This document shows positions 1 through 7,905 of a stretch of DNA of 64,000 bases, piece after piece (position 1 is the stretch's first letter; each line of letters begins with the position of its first letter). Where the stretch lies: contig NZ_JACSPT010000002.1 in the NCBI RefSeq assembly GCF_014837015.1, forward strand, positions 62,001-126,000, in the 5' to 3' direction. Source of the stretch: Acinetobacter pecorum (GTDB taxonomy: Bacteria > Pseudomonadota > Gammaproteobacteria > Pseudomonadales > Moraxellaceae). A program made the position numbers and the translations under genes. Under the pieces are notes generated by a model. That model saw only the letters and a list, made by a program, of their open reading frames with translations, was not told the origin of the DNA and did not search any database.

Positions 1-2
1 TT

Positions 3-1340
3 GATGTGGCTTACCGTTATTTCTCGACTGAAAAACGTAAGTTCATTATTGCTGATACACCGGGACACGAACAGTACACCCGTAACATGGCGACAGGTGC
101 GTCGACAGCAGATCTTGCGATCATCCTGATTGATGCGCGTTACGGCGTGCAGACTCAAACCCGCCGTCACTCATTTATTGCGAGTCTTTTAGGAATTCAT
201 AATATCGTAGTGGCCGTGAACAAGATGGACTTGGTTGAATTTTCTGAAGCACGCTTCAATGAAATTCAGGCAGAGTACAACAAGTTCATTGAACAGTTGG
301 GTGAACGTAAGCCTGAAAATATTATTTTCACGCCAATTTCTGCACTCAACGGTGATAACGTCGTTAACAAATCACCAAATACGCCGTGGTACCAAGGTCA
401 AACCTTAATGGAGACTTTGGAGACTGTTGAAATTACGCGTAATACCAGCAAAGATGAATTCCGTTTTCCGGTTCAGTATGTGAACCGTCCGAACCTCGAC
501 TTCCGTGGTTTCTGCGGTACGATCGCTCTGGGCGAAATAAAAGTTGGTGATGAGATTGTTGCCCTGCCATCTGGCAAGAAATCAACAGTCAAAGAAATCG
601 TCACTTTTGATGGTAATCTGGATCACGCTGTTGCGGGGCAAGCCATTACTTTAACTTTGAATGATGAAATTGATATTTCACGTGGTAACATTCTCGTTAA
701 AGCGGGTGAGCAGCCTTTAATTTCACGTTCTGCGCGAGCCTCAGTGGTTTGGATGAATGATCAGCCGCTAGTCATTGGCAAACTTTATAACGTGAAGTTC
801 GGTACTCAGACCATTCCAGCAAAAGTTGCGAAAATTCACTACCGTACCAATGTCAACACATTGGAAAAAATGGAAGTTGAGCAGCTGGAGTTGAATGCAA
901 TTGCTGATGTCACCATCGAATTTGATGCGCCAGTGGTATTCGACCGTTATCAGGATAGCCGTTACACCGGCTCATTCATCTTTATTGACCGTCTAAGCAA
1001 CGTGACTGTTGGTGCGGGAATGGTTGAAGCGACAGTGGAGTGGACTGCGCACAACGAGCCTGTAACGGCTGAAACGCGTGCTGCGCGTTTAGGTCAGAAA
1101 CCTGCTGCGGTAACTGTGTCTGCTAAAGCGCTTGAAAATGCTCAAGCTCTTGAAAGCCTGCTGATCCAGCAAGGTGTAGTTGCGATTGCGAAAGCAGGTC
1201 TTTCAGCTGATCAAGTTACGCTAGTGCGTGAAACCGGTGTAGTTGTAGTAACTGATGCAACTGAAGGTACAGATGTTACTTTTGCTCAGGAGTCTGCTGA
1301 AGAACTTGCTGAAAAGATTGTTGAATTGGTTCGTCTATAA
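3..1340 (+). CDS. cysN: Sulfate adenylyltransferase large subunit CysN, 5' truncated by window edge
   Basis: GTPase subunit of ATP sulfurylase; with CysD it makes adenosine 5'-phosphosulfate in cytoplasmic sulfate assimilation. The reading frame is open to the window edge and begins inside the G domain: the switch-II motif DTPGHEQY and the NKMD guanine-specificity motif are seen, while the P-loop lies upstream. EF-Tu-like beta-barrel domains follow up to [14 protein letters not shown]. About 80 further residues, from roughly codon 365 of the visible part, go beyond the usual CysN end and have no recognisable APS-kinase P-loop. cysD would be expected just upstream, outside the window. A strong intrinsic terminator follows 20 bp after the stop. 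Family identity is clear; the tail is discussed as a finding. Confidence 0.95.
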   Translation, partial: DVAYRYFSTEKRKFIIADTPGHEQYTRNMATGASTADLAIILIDARYGVQTQTRRHSFIASLLGIHNIVVAVNKMDLVEFSEARFNEIQAEYNKFIEQLGERKPENIIFTPISALNGDNVVNKSPNTPWYQGQTLMETLETVEITRNTSKDEFRFPVQYVNRPNLDFRGFCGTIALGEIKVGDEIVALPSGKKSTVKEIVTFDGNLDHAVAGQAITLTLNDEIDISRGNILVKAGEQPLISRSARASVVWMNDQPLVIGKLYNVKFGTQTIPAKVAKIHYRTNVNTLEKMEVEQLELNAIADVTIEFDAPVVFDRYQDSRYTGSFIFIDRLSNVTVGAGMVEATVEWTAHNEPVTAETRAARLGQKPAAVTVSAKALENAQALESLLIQQGVVAIAKAGLSADQVTLVRETGVVVVTDATEGTDVTFAQESAEELAEKIVELVRL

Positions 1341-1360
1341 GACTGGACTGGTTTTAGAGA

Positions 1361-1385
1361 AACCCGCTGTAAAGCGGGTTTTTTA
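1361..1385 (+). terminator. Intrinsic terminator of cysN
   Basis: AACCCGCT-gtaa-AGCGGGTT is a perfect 8-bp stem followed by a T run, 20 bp after the cysN stop. Confidence 0.9.
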
Positions 1386-1485
1386 TTGCCTAAATTTTGT
1401 TTGCATGAAAATCATTCGATTAGTCAAAATGTGATCTTTCAATTTACTAGTCAATTAATACAATGCTCCATAAATGGGGGTATTT

Positions 1486-1756
1486 ATGAAAAAATTATTA
1501 TTACTGGTTGGTGTGTGTAGCTTTTGGAGCTGAAGCCAAACAGAGTAGTCAAAGTGTTGAAGCGATCAAGCAGAAAATTATTAAAGAGTCGATTGAGAGT
1601 TATCCGGGCAATTGTCCATGCCCTTACAATACTGCACGTAATGGCAGCCGTTGTGGGAAACGCAGTGCTTATAACCGCGCTGGTGGATATGCACCACTTT
1701 GTTATCCGGAAGATGTAAGTGAAAAGATGATAAAAAATTTTTTGAGTCGGAAATAA
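1486..1756 (+). pseudogene. Small secreted Cys-rich protein gene, frameshifted at a GT tract
   Basis: The ATG at 1486 begins a signal-peptide-like start (MKKLLLLVGV) but runs into a TGA at 1531. The remainder of the protein is in the +1 frame, open from a TTG at 1508 to 1756, and holds a cysteine-containing core with NCPCPYNTARNG, RCGKRSAYNRAGGYAPLCYPED. The two frames meet at (GT)4, positions 1511-1518. One more GT would join the signal peptide to the mature domain as MKKLLLLVGVCVAFGAEA. The core resembles a widespread family of small secreted proteins of unknown function whose cysteines probably form disulphides. It may be a pseudogene, a phase-variable gene in the off state, or a sequencing error. 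No clear ribosome site supports the TTG start. Confidence 0.65.
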
Positions 1757-1821
1757 TTAAGAGTTAATCTGTTAAAAAAGAGAAATTGAAATGTTGTACT
1801 TTAATTTAAATGGGGTAAAAG

Positions 1822-2140
1822 GTGAACAAAATAATAATCAACCATTTTTATAAGAATGGGATGGAAGAATATCACTCTCCATTGATGGATTATGCATATC
1901 AATTTGAAAGAAAATTAATTTATAACACTTTCTTCTTATCAAAAGCTTGAATGTTATAAACATGATATTAAACATGGTAAAAGAAAACTATTGAGGTTGA
2001 ATGAATTAAGTGGAAGTTTATTTGAGTCCGAATCATCAAGTTTGACTTTTCTAAAAGAAATGAGAAATAAAATTATTCATGATGGTTTTCTAGATGCTTA
2101 AGTTGATCAAATAAAAGTTGAATTAGAACTAGAATTTTAA
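1822..2140 (+). pseudogene. Decayed HEPN-like gene
   Basis: A GTG-started frame (1822-1950) encodes about 42 residues. Coding potential then continues in another frame after a slip near 1938-1945, runs to a TAA at 2099-2101, and beyond it in the same frame to a TAA at 2140. Joined, the product would be about 100 residues and mostly alpha-helical. It ends in FLKEMRNKIIHDGFLD, whose RNKIIH (2063-2080) fits the RX4H catalytic motif of HEPN ribonucleases, with the typical polar residue after Arg. HEPN proteins are common toxins and anti-phage effectors. The frameshift plus internal stop suggest a dead remnant. The start and family are inferred; no partner gene is visible. Confidence 0.45.
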
Positions 2141-2152
2141 TTAAATTCTCAA

Positions 2153-2188
2153 TAAGATATATCTTAATTAAATTTAAGATATATCTTA
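2153..2188. promoter_or_regulatory. Two perfect 14-bp operator palindromes
   Basis: TAAGATATATCTTA occurs at 2153-2166 and again at 2175-2188, with starts 22 bp (about two helical turns) apart. The second copy ends 3 bp before the ATG of the PadR-type gene, where a ribosome binding site would sit, and both copies contain a -10-like TAAGAT. This is the layout expected for autorepression by the downstream regulator. The sites are seen directly; the binding protein is inferred. Confidence 0.7.
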
Positions 2189-2191
2189 ACC

Positions 2192-2710
2192 ATGCCTGTA
2201 AGTCCTCACTCTGTTATTTCAGAAGAACAAGAAAACTCTCCAAAACTTCGCAAACGTCTGTTTGAAGCAGGTGAAATGAAATTGCTGGTGCTGCATTTTA
2301 TTGCCCAGGCACCCAGGTTTAGCTATGACATTATTAAAGAAGTGGCTGCTTTGGTCGGCGGAAACTACAAGCCGAGCACCGGCACGATCTGTCCAACCAT
2401 TAGTTATTTGGAAGAGCAGCAATATACACAAGTGACTATGAGCGCTGATGAGCGCAAGCAATATCACATTACTGACGAAGGTCTTAAGCATCTGGAAAGC
2501 TATCAGGAAATCCTGCAAAAAGTTCTTCGCCGGTTTGAAACCCGTCGCCGGATTAAAGATGATGAGCGTTATATCGACATTAATACTGCGATGGAAAGTC
2601 TGAAAGCTGCATTGCGATACAAACTGTTTGATGATGAATTAAGCACTGAAGATATTCAAAAGATTGCAAAACAGATCGACCAAGCAGCAATAAACATCAC
2701 ACGTCTGTAA
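2192..2710 (+). CDS. PadR-family transcriptional regulator
   Basis: 172-residue regulator. The PadR winged helix-turn-helix spans about residues 25-105: LLVLHFIAQAPRFSYDIIKE, then the wing region STGTICPTISYLEEQQ and a YHITDEG strand. A helical C-terminal dimerisation region follows. PadR proteins are usually repressors that bind short palindromes and respond to small molecules. Two identical palindromes sit immediately upstream, the second almost touching the start codon, so autoregulation is likely; no good Shine-Dalgarno is visible. A DUF2798 membrane protein gene follows 29 bp later and is probably cotranscribed. The effector is unknown. Confidence 0.85.
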   Translation: MPVSPHSVISEEQENSPKLRKRLFEAGEMKLLVLHFIAQAPRFSYDIIKEVAALVGGNYKPSTGTICPTISYLEEQQYTQVTMSADERKQYHITDEGLKHLESYQEILQKVLRRFETRRRIKDDERYIDINTAMESLKAALRYKLFDDELSTEDIQKIAKQIDQAAINITRL

Positions 2711-2739
2711 TTCGATTCACGATTTAAAAATTAGGTAAA

Positions 2740-3003
2740 ATGATGAAAAATATAGTTCCCAAATTTCATGCCAAACATCTGAACTGGCTCATGCCGCTGA
2801 TTCTATCTGGCATTATGAGTGGCGCAATTTCCTGCTTTAATCTGCTACTGAATAAAGGCTGGAGTAATCAGTTTATCTCAGTGTGGCTGCATGCCTGGAG
2901 CATGTCATGGCTGATGGCATTTCCCTTAATTTTGGTGGTGCTGCCACTGGTGCGTAAATTCCTGATGCGGTTTGTGCAAATGCCGAATCAATCTGCCAAA
3001 TAG
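2740..3003 (+). CDS. DUF2798 family two-helix membrane protein
   Basis: 87 residues with two hydrophobic segments (about 15-37 and 47-70), the second containing SWLMAFPLILVVLPLVRK, the pattern of DUF2798 proteins. The function of the family is unknown; members often sit beside regulators. AGG at 2733-2735 serves either the ATG at 2740 or the one at 2743. It lies 29 bp after the PadR-type gene and is probably its regulated partner. No promoter is evident between them. Confidence 0.75.
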   Translation: MMKNIVPKFHAKHLNWLMPLILSGIMSGAISCFNLLLNKGWSNQFISVWLHAWSMSWLMAFPLILVVLPLVRKFLMRFVQMPNQSAK

Positions 3004-3021
3004 GGGATTGATCTGCTTGCA

Positions 3022-3366
3022 TCAGTTGGATAATTCATCCATTACTTGGGTCAGAATGGCTTTCATTTCAGTCAGACTTTTTACACCGGCTATACGGTGA
3101 ATAATCTGGCCATTTTTAAAAATCAAGGTGGAAGGTAGGCCATAGACGTTATAGCGTAAAGTCAGAATCGGTGACTGGTCAACATTGATCTTGCCGAACT
3201 TGATGGTTGGTTTGTGCTCAGCATAATACGCTGCCAGTTGTTCAAATACAGGAAAGTTTTGAACACAGGGTTTGCACCAGTCTGCATAGAAGCGGATCAC
3301 CGCAAGGCCTTCATACCATTCAAAATCGCTATAATTATCTTCGTTATAAAGGATGACTGCTGACAT
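3022..3366 (-). CDS. Thioredoxin-family protein
   Basis: 114-residue single-domain thioredoxin fold. The redox motif WCKPC is at about residues 30-34 and the cis-proline loop GLPST at about 77. FYADWCKPC and INVDQSP match the thioredoxin core, and no signal peptide is present, so it should act in the cytoplasm. The active site has Lys-Pro between the cysteines instead of Gly-Pro of classical TrxA, so it may be a specialised thioredoxin. It follows a GNAT gene by 23 bp on the same strand, likely cotranscribed. A Shine-Dalgarno-like AAGGGC lies 7 nt before the ATG. Confidence 0.88.
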   Translation of the reverse strand: MSAVILYNEDNYSDFEWYEGLAVIRFYADWCKPCVQNFPVFEQLAAYYAEHKPTIKFGKINVDQSPILTLRYNVYGLPSTLIFKNGQIIHRIAGVKSLTEMKAILTQVMDELSN

Positions 3367-3389
3367 AAGTTGCCCTTATATGTTCCAGA

Positions 3390-3833
3390 TCAAGGCCTGC
3401 ACCAACTCATACCTAGTTCTGCATGGCCGGTATTTTGGTCAATCCCTGGACTGGTCATTTTAAAACCTTGTTTCTGGTAGAACTGAACTGCTGAGGTATT
3501 TTCAGCATACACATTTAAATGCAGTTGCTCACATTGCTGTTTCAGGAAATTCAGCAGACGTACGCCATAACCTTTGCCCTGCTGGGCGGGATCAATGAAA
3601 AGTGCGGCCAATACCTGCTCTGATCTTAGCAATGAGGCAAAACCCAGAACTGTATGATTTTCTTTGATTATATAATTTTCAGAAAGAGGCAGATATAGAT
3701 CACGCATGGCAATCAGCTGTTGTTGCCAATATGGTGCGGGAATAAAGGCATGCGCCTGTAGGGAGGCATTTAGCCAGATGTCTAGAACTGGATTTATATC
3801 CTCTGTTTCAACTTTTTGAATAATAATAGTCAT
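3390..3833 (-). CDS. GNAT-family N-acetyltransferase (YjaB-like)
   Basis: 147 residues with a GNAT fold. Motif A is ALFIDPAQQGKGYGVRLL at about residues 76-93, with the acetyl-CoA pyrophosphate loop Q-Q-G-K-G-Y-G. Motif B is NVYAENTSAVQFYQKQGF. The overall pattern, including the early W-L-x-A-S-L-x-A-H segment, resembles YjaB/PhnO-like acetyltransferases; the acceptor substrate is unknown. It is the first gene of a probable two-gene operon with the downstream thioredoxin. Confidence 0.85.
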   Translation of the reverse strand: MTIIIQKVETEDINPVLDIWLNASLQAHAFIPAPYWQQQLIAMRDLYLPLSENYIIKENHTVLGFASLLRSEQVLAALFIDPAQQGKGYGVRLLNFLKQQCEQLHLNVYAENTSAVQFYQKQGFKMTSPGIDQNTGHAELGMSWCRP

Positions 3834-3962
3834 GGGCTGCTTAATATCAATTTATAAAATACCCCAAAGATTATACATAAGTCCATTAGCCTTCAATCCA
3901 TAAGCGTTCTATGTTCAAATAAGTTTAAGAGAGATAAAACATCAACGTTAGGGAAACAATCC

Positions 3963-4955
3963 ATGTCGCAACAAAACATGCAACACGTCATTATTACAGA
4001 ACCGGGTGGGGTGGATAAACTCGCTTATGAAACAGTTGCTATTCCTGAACCCAAAGCTGACGAGGTGATGGTCAAGGTTCATGCTTTTGGAATTAACCGT
4101 CCGGATATCTTGCAGCGTCAGGGTTTGTACCCGATGCCAAAAGGCGTAACTCCTGTTCCAGGTCTGGAAGTGGCAGGTGAAGTGGTTGCGGTCGGAACTG
4201 ATGTAAGCCAGTTTAAAGCCGGTGACAAGGTTTGTGGCCTGACCAATGGTGGTGGCTATGCAGAATATTGCATCGTACCTGAAAGTCAGACTTTAAATAT
4301 TCCTGAAGGCGTGAGCTTTGTGCAGGCCGCCGCGATTCCTGAAACCTTCTTTACGGTGTGGGCAAATCTGTTCCAGATGGGTAAAGCCAAGGCAGGGGAG
4401 ACGGTACTGGTGCATGGCGGAACCAGTGGGATTGGAACCACGGCACTCATGCTATGTAAATCCTTGGGTATTAAAACCTTTGCCACAGCAGGTAATGACG
4501 AGAAAATCCAGGCGATTTCACATCTGACCACAGGAATCAATTACAAGACTCAGGACTTTGAGCAGGTCATTAATGAAGCAACGGATAATGCAGGTGTAGA
4601 TATGATTCTGGATATGGTCGGTGCGCCATATTTAGAGCGTAATTTGAATTTGCTCCGCCGTGATGGCCGTCTGGTATATATCGCATTTTTGGGTGGTGCC
4701 AAGGCTAAGGAATTGAAACTGGGTCAGATCATGATGAAACGTCTGACTATTACTGGTTCAACCATGCGTGCACGTAGCACGGCTGAAAAAGCTGAAATTG
4801 CACAAGGTTTGAAAACGCATGTGGCACCCTTATGGGCAAAAGGCGAATGTCTGCCAATGATTTATCAGACCTTTAAGTTTGACCAGATTCAGGAGGCGCA
4901 TGCAGCCATGGATACCGGTGAACATATTGGAAAAATTGTGGTGGAAATCATCTAA
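3963..4955 (+). CDS. NAD(P)H quinone oxidoreductase, PIG3/zeta-crystallin type
   Basis: 330-residue zinc-independent medium-chain dehydrogenase/reductase. The N-terminal GroES-like domain carries GINRPDILQRQGLYP, a hallmark of the PIG3-type quinone reductases. The Rossmann fold shows VHGGTSGIGTTAL at about residue 150. Zinc-binding cysteines are absent. Family members reduce quinones with NADPH in the cytoplasm. It is monocistronic: a GGGA Shine-Dalgarno precedes the ATG and an intrinsic terminator follows. The physiological substrate is not evident. Confidence 0.9.
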   Translation: MSQQNMQHVIITEPGGVDKLAYETVAIPEPKADEVMVKVHAFGINRPDILQRQGLYPMPKGVTPVPGLEVAGEVVAVGTDVSQFKAGDKVCGLTNGGGYAEYCIVPESQTLNIPEGVSFVQAAAIPETFFTVWANLFQMGKAKAGETVLVHGGTSGIGTTALMLCKSLGIKTFATAGNDEKIQAISHLTTGINYKTQDFEQVINEATDNAGVDMILDMVGAPYLERNLNLLRRDGRLVYIAFLGGAKAKELKLGQIMMKRLTITGSTMRARSTAEKAEIAQGLKTHVAPLWAKGECLPMIYQTFKFDQIQEAHAAMDTGEHIGKIVVEII

Positions 4956-4986
4956 TTATTCTTGTGATTAGAATACTAAAAACAAT

Positions 4987-5014
4987 AAAAGCCAACTTGT
5001 GTTGGCTTTTATTT
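4987..5014. terminator. Intrinsic terminator after quinone oxidoreductase
   Basis: AAAAGCCAAC-ttgt-GTTGGCTTTT is a perfect 10-bp stem ending in T-rich sequence; the A-rich left arm could let it work in both directions. Confidence 0.9.
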
Positions 5015-5095
5015 TACATAAAAAATGACAACTAATTTAAATTAATTGATTGATATGGGGGTTTAAATTTTAAAAAATGGTAAAAATGTTAATTG

Positions 5096-5114
5096 TTCGA
5101 CACAACCTGTCGAA
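5096..5114. promoter_or_regulatory. Perfect 7-bp inverted repeat, candidate operator
   Basis: TTCGACA-caacc-TGTCGAA lies about 85 bp before the 67-residue basic ORF at 5198, in an otherwise AT-rich gap. The size and spacing suit a dimeric repressor site, but no regulator can be assigned. Confidence 0.45.
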
Positions 5115-5197
5115 ACTGGGGAGTAAATTAACAATTAAAATTAACCTGACTAAATTGTTTGGTATTGAATGAAATATCACATAACAAGAGGAAGTAT

Positions 5198-5401
5198 ATG
5201 ATGAAAATAGTGTCAGCTCCCTATACGCGTGAACATGGCTTTCGGGCATTAAAGCGGTTGCATAAAGTCATTATTCTTAATCAGTTCATCCGTTCAGATT
5301 TACATAAGCTGTATCAGGCTATGCTGCATCTGGAACGCTATATGGAACGGCTGAACCGGAAAAGTTCTAAATCTGCTTTTAAACGCCGTAAAAAAGCTTA
5401 A
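5198..5401 (+). CDS. Small basic hypothetical protein
   Basis: 67 residues, unrecognised. The ATG at 5198 was chosen over an upstream TTG because GAGG lies just before it. The protein is strongly basic, with a run of Lys/Arg at its C-terminus (KSAFKRRKKA) and predicted helices (LHKVIILNQFIRSDLHKLYQAMLHLERYMERL). It could bind nucleic acid or be a small partner protein, but nothing shows this directly. It stands alone between a terminator and a WYL regulator, with a perfect inverted repeat upstream. Confidence 0.6.
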   Translation: MMKIVSAPYTREHGFRALKRLHKVIILNQFIRSDLHKLYQAMLHLERYMERLNRKSSKSAFKRRKKA

Positions 5402-5537
5402 AAAGACTGTTCCTATTAGCCTTAAGTTGAAGTAATTAACTCTAATCTCATTTTTATTAAGCTGTATAATTTTCCCATAATTTAAAAATTCTAAGCAGAG
5501 TATGCATTGCGCTAAAAATAGCGAAAAGAGGGGATTT

Positions 5538-6443
5538 ATGAAGGGCAATGCGTCAACGCATGAGCGCCTCGCAGAACGTTTGGCCAGTATTTTAACCAAA
5601 CTTAATATAGGGCATCAGTTAAATGTGCAGGAGTTGGCACGAGAATTTCAGGTGAGCACCCGAACGATTGAGCGTGATTTTGATCGCCTTAATTCTTATT
5701 TGCCGCTGATACAGGATGAACATACAAAACGCTATTATCTTGAACCTTCCTATTTAGGACGTTTCAAGTTACAGGATATCCAGAATTTTGCCCAATTGTC
5801 CGGGATCAGTGATCTGTACCCGACGCTGGACATGTCTTTTATACGTGAACTGCTGGATGAGCGGGCAAATCAGGTGTTTTCGGCAAAAGGCTACTATTTT
5901 GAAGATGCCAAACAGTTTGCCGAACATTTCAAGCTGCTTGCAGGTGCGATCTATAAACGTCAGCAGATTGAGTTGCTCTATTCAGATCAAGTGCGAATTA
6001 TCCAGCCTTATCGCTTGATTCATCATCATGGTATCTGGTACTTGGCTGGTGTGATTCAGGGCGAGTTGAAAACCTATCGCCTAAGCCAGTTGCAGCAGGT
6101 AAAACTGGTTTTCAAGGCTGAAAGTTTTGAGCATGATTCTGAAGTACTGAAAATGCTAACAGATGAAGACAGTATCTGGTTTGGACGGCAAAAACAGCAG
6201 GTTTTGGTCAAGGTACAGCCTGCAGTCACAGTATTTTTTAAAGAGCGCCGTTTATTTCCGGAACAGCAGATTGAGCAGGAGTTGGAGTCTGGAGAATTAT
6301 TGATTAGTTGCCAGATTCGTCATGAAATGCAGTTACTGCCTTTGGTGCGTTACTGGTTACCTTATGTGAAAATCATTGAACCGATTCATTTTCAGCAAAA
6401 ACTGGAACAGGATCTGCAAGGATATTTACGCTCTGCCGGATGA
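5538..6443 (+). CDS. HTH-WYL domain transcriptional regulator
   Basis: 301 residues. The N-terminal DeoR-like helix-turn-helix (about 10-60) contains LNVQELAREFQVSTRTIERDFDRL; a WYL domain follows around 140-210 with HGIWYLAGVIQGELKTYRLSQL; a C-terminal WCX-like region ends the protein. WYL proteins are ligand-responsive regulators, several linked to DNA damage or phage defence, but no such genes lie here. The start at 5538 is preceded by AGAGGGG at good spacing and preferred to the ATG 36 bp upstream. Transcription appears independent; tRNA genes on the other strand lie downstream. Confidence 0.88.
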   Translation: MKGNASTHERLAERLASILTKLNIGHQLNVQELAREFQVSTRTIERDFDRLNSYLPLIQDEHTKRYYLEPSYLGRFKLQDIQNFAQLSGISDLYPTLDMSFIRELLDERANQVFSAKGYYFEDAKQFAEHFKLLAGAIYKRQQIELLYSDQVRIIQPYRLIHHHGIWYLAGVIQGELKTYRLSQLQQVKLVFKAESFEHDSEVLKMLTDEDSIWFGRQKQQVLVKVQPAVTVFFKERRLFPEQQIEQELESGELLISCQIRHEMQLLPLVRYWLPYVKIIEPIHFQQKLEQDLQGYLRSAG

Positions 6444-6540
6444 TATTTTAAATGAAAGCAGGGCGCTGCATAATAGGTAATGAAACTTAAACAGGAAATT
6501 TAGACTTACTCATTTTTAGAATAACTAAATTACAGGCATA

Positions 6541-6565
6541 AAAAAACCAGCTTTCGCTGGGTTCT
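6541..6565 (-). terminator. Intrinsic terminator of the tRNA operon
   Basis: Read on the minus strand: CCAGC-gaaa-GCTGG followed by six T, 31 nt after the 3' end of tRNA-Leu. Confidence 0.85.
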
Positions 6566-6596
6566 TTTATTTGCACCATTTTCTATAGTAGAAGAA

Positions 6597-6682
6597 TGGT
6601 GCCCGAGGCCAGACTCGAACTGGCACGCTTTGTGGGCGGGGGATTTTAAATCCCCTGTGTCTACCGATTTCACCACTCGGGC
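6597..6682 (-). tRNA. tRNA-Leu (anticodon TAA)
   Basis: 86 nt including an encoded ACCA 3' end. The acceptor arms GCCCGAG/CTCGGGC pair perfectly; the anticodon loop is gattTAAaatc; a long variable arm and GTTCGAGTC T-loop are present, as expected for class II leucine tRNA. It follows tRNA-Cys by 10 nt on the same strand and shares its terminator. Confidence 0.97.
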
Positions 6683-6692
6683 TTTAACAAGA

Positions 6693-6766
6693 TGGAGGCG
6701 GAGGTCGGAATCGAACCGGCGTCCACGGAGTTGCAGTCCGCTGCATGACCACTCTGCCACCCCGCC
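6693..6766 (-). tRNA. tRNA-Cys (anticodon GCA)
   Basis: 74 nt with an encoded TCCA 3' end (U discriminator, typical for Cys). The acceptor is GGCGGGG with a compensating 3' arm, the anticodon loop is actGCAact, and the T-loop is GGTTCGATTCC. It is the promoter-proximal member of a two-tRNA minus-strand operon. Confidence 0.97.
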
Positions 6767-6919
6767 GCGTCTTGTTGATGCGTATATTATCAAGCTCAGA
6801 AAAAAAAACAATAGTGTATTCATTCGTATGCGCATAAAAACAGCATCTGGCGGAAAATATTTAGCATTATCATGTAGAATGTGCAAAATTGATTCATATC
6901 AACACTTGGGAGAAATGCT

Positions 6920-7768
6920 GTGGCATTAGTTCTAGACGGTCGTGCATTGGCGAAGCAAATAGAAGCTGACTTGTTTACTCGCGTAGAAGCGCTGAAAGCA
7001 AAATCAGGTCGTACTCCAATTCTTGCGACGATTTTGGTAGGTGACGATGGTGCATCTGCTACTTATGTTCGCATGAAAGGCAATGCTTGCCGCCGTGTTG
7101 GTATGGATTCACTTAAAGTGGAACTTCCTAAGGAGACCACTACTGAAGAATTACTTGCTGAAATTGAAAAACTAAATGCAAACCCAGATGTACATGGTAT
7201 TTTGCTCCAACACCCGGTTCCTGCGCAAATTGATGAGCGTGCATGTTTTGATGCAATTTCGCTTGAAAAAGACGTAGATGGTGTCACTTGTCTGGGCTAC
7301 GGCCGTATGGCAATGGGTGAAGCAGCTTATGGTTCTGCAACGCCTGCAGGCATCATGACCATCCTGAAAGAAAACAACATTGAAATTGCTGGTAAACATG
7401 CGGTAGTGGTTGGTCGCTCTGCAATTTTGGGTAAACCAATGGCAGCAATGCTGCTTGAAGCCAATGCAACTGTGACCATTTGCCACTCACGTACTCAAGA
7501 TCTTGCAAGCTTCGTGAAGCAAGCAGATATCATTGTTGGTGCGGTAGGTAAGGCTGAGCTGATTCAGAAAGACTGGATCAAACCCGGTGCAGTAGTTGTA
7601 GATGCCGGTTTCCATCCACGTGATGGCGGTGGTGTGGGGGATATCCAGTTACAAGGTATTGAAGAAATAGCTTCTGCTTACACGCCAGTTCCAGGTGGTG
7701 TAGGTCCTATGACCATTACCACCTTGATTCGTCAAACGGTTGAAGCTGCTGAAAAAGCGCTAGGTTAA
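6920..7768 (+). CDS. folD: FolD: methylenetetrahydrofolate dehydrogenase/cyclohydrolase
   Basis: Bifunctional cytoplasmic enzyme of one-carbon metabolism that interconverts 5,10-methylene-, 5,10-methenyl- and 10-formyl-tetrahydrofolate with NADP. 282 residues, full length. Visible signatures: [14 protein letters not shown] with the catalytic Lys, GILLQHPVP, the Rossmann segment [17 protein letters not shown] and the C-terminal [14 protein letters not shown]. The sequence closely matches the FolD I recall from A. baumannii. The start is GTG at 6920 with GGGAGA 6 nt upstream; a nearby ATG (6915) is out of frame. A palindromic repeat follows the stop. Confidence 0.97.
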   Translation: MALVLDGRALAKQIEADLFTRVEALKAKSGRTPILATILVGDDGASATYVRMKGNACRRVGMDSLKVELPKETTTEELLAEIEKLNANPDVHGILLQHPVPAQIDERACFDAISLEKDVDGVTCLGYGRMAMGEAAYGSATPAGIMTILKENNIEIAGKHAVVVGRSAILGKPMAAMLLEANATVTICHSRTQDLASFVKQADIIVGAVGKAELIQKDWIKPGAVVVDAGFHPRDGGGVGDIQLQGIEEIASAYTPVPGGVGPMTITTLIRQTVEAAEKALG

Positions 7769-7773
7769 TTTTA

Positions 7774-7870
7774 AATCCTCCCTAACCCTCCTTTTTCAAA
7801 GGAGGGAACTCTGATCACTATTTTTGGATGGAGTTTCCCCTCTTTTTTAAAGAGGGGTTAGGGGAGATTA
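7774..7870. repeat. Compound palindromic intergenic repeat
   Basis: A 21-bp imperfect terminal inverted repeat (17/21 matches) encloses about 55 bp. Each arm is itself a hairpin: CCTCC-ttt..aaa-GGAGG on the left and CCCCTCTTT..AAAGAGGGG on the right. This fits a REP/MITE-like element and could act as a transcription barrier after folD. Confidence 0.7.
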
Positions 7871-7905
7871 TTTAAAGATATAAATACCAATTAAAAAGAA
7901 ATCCA

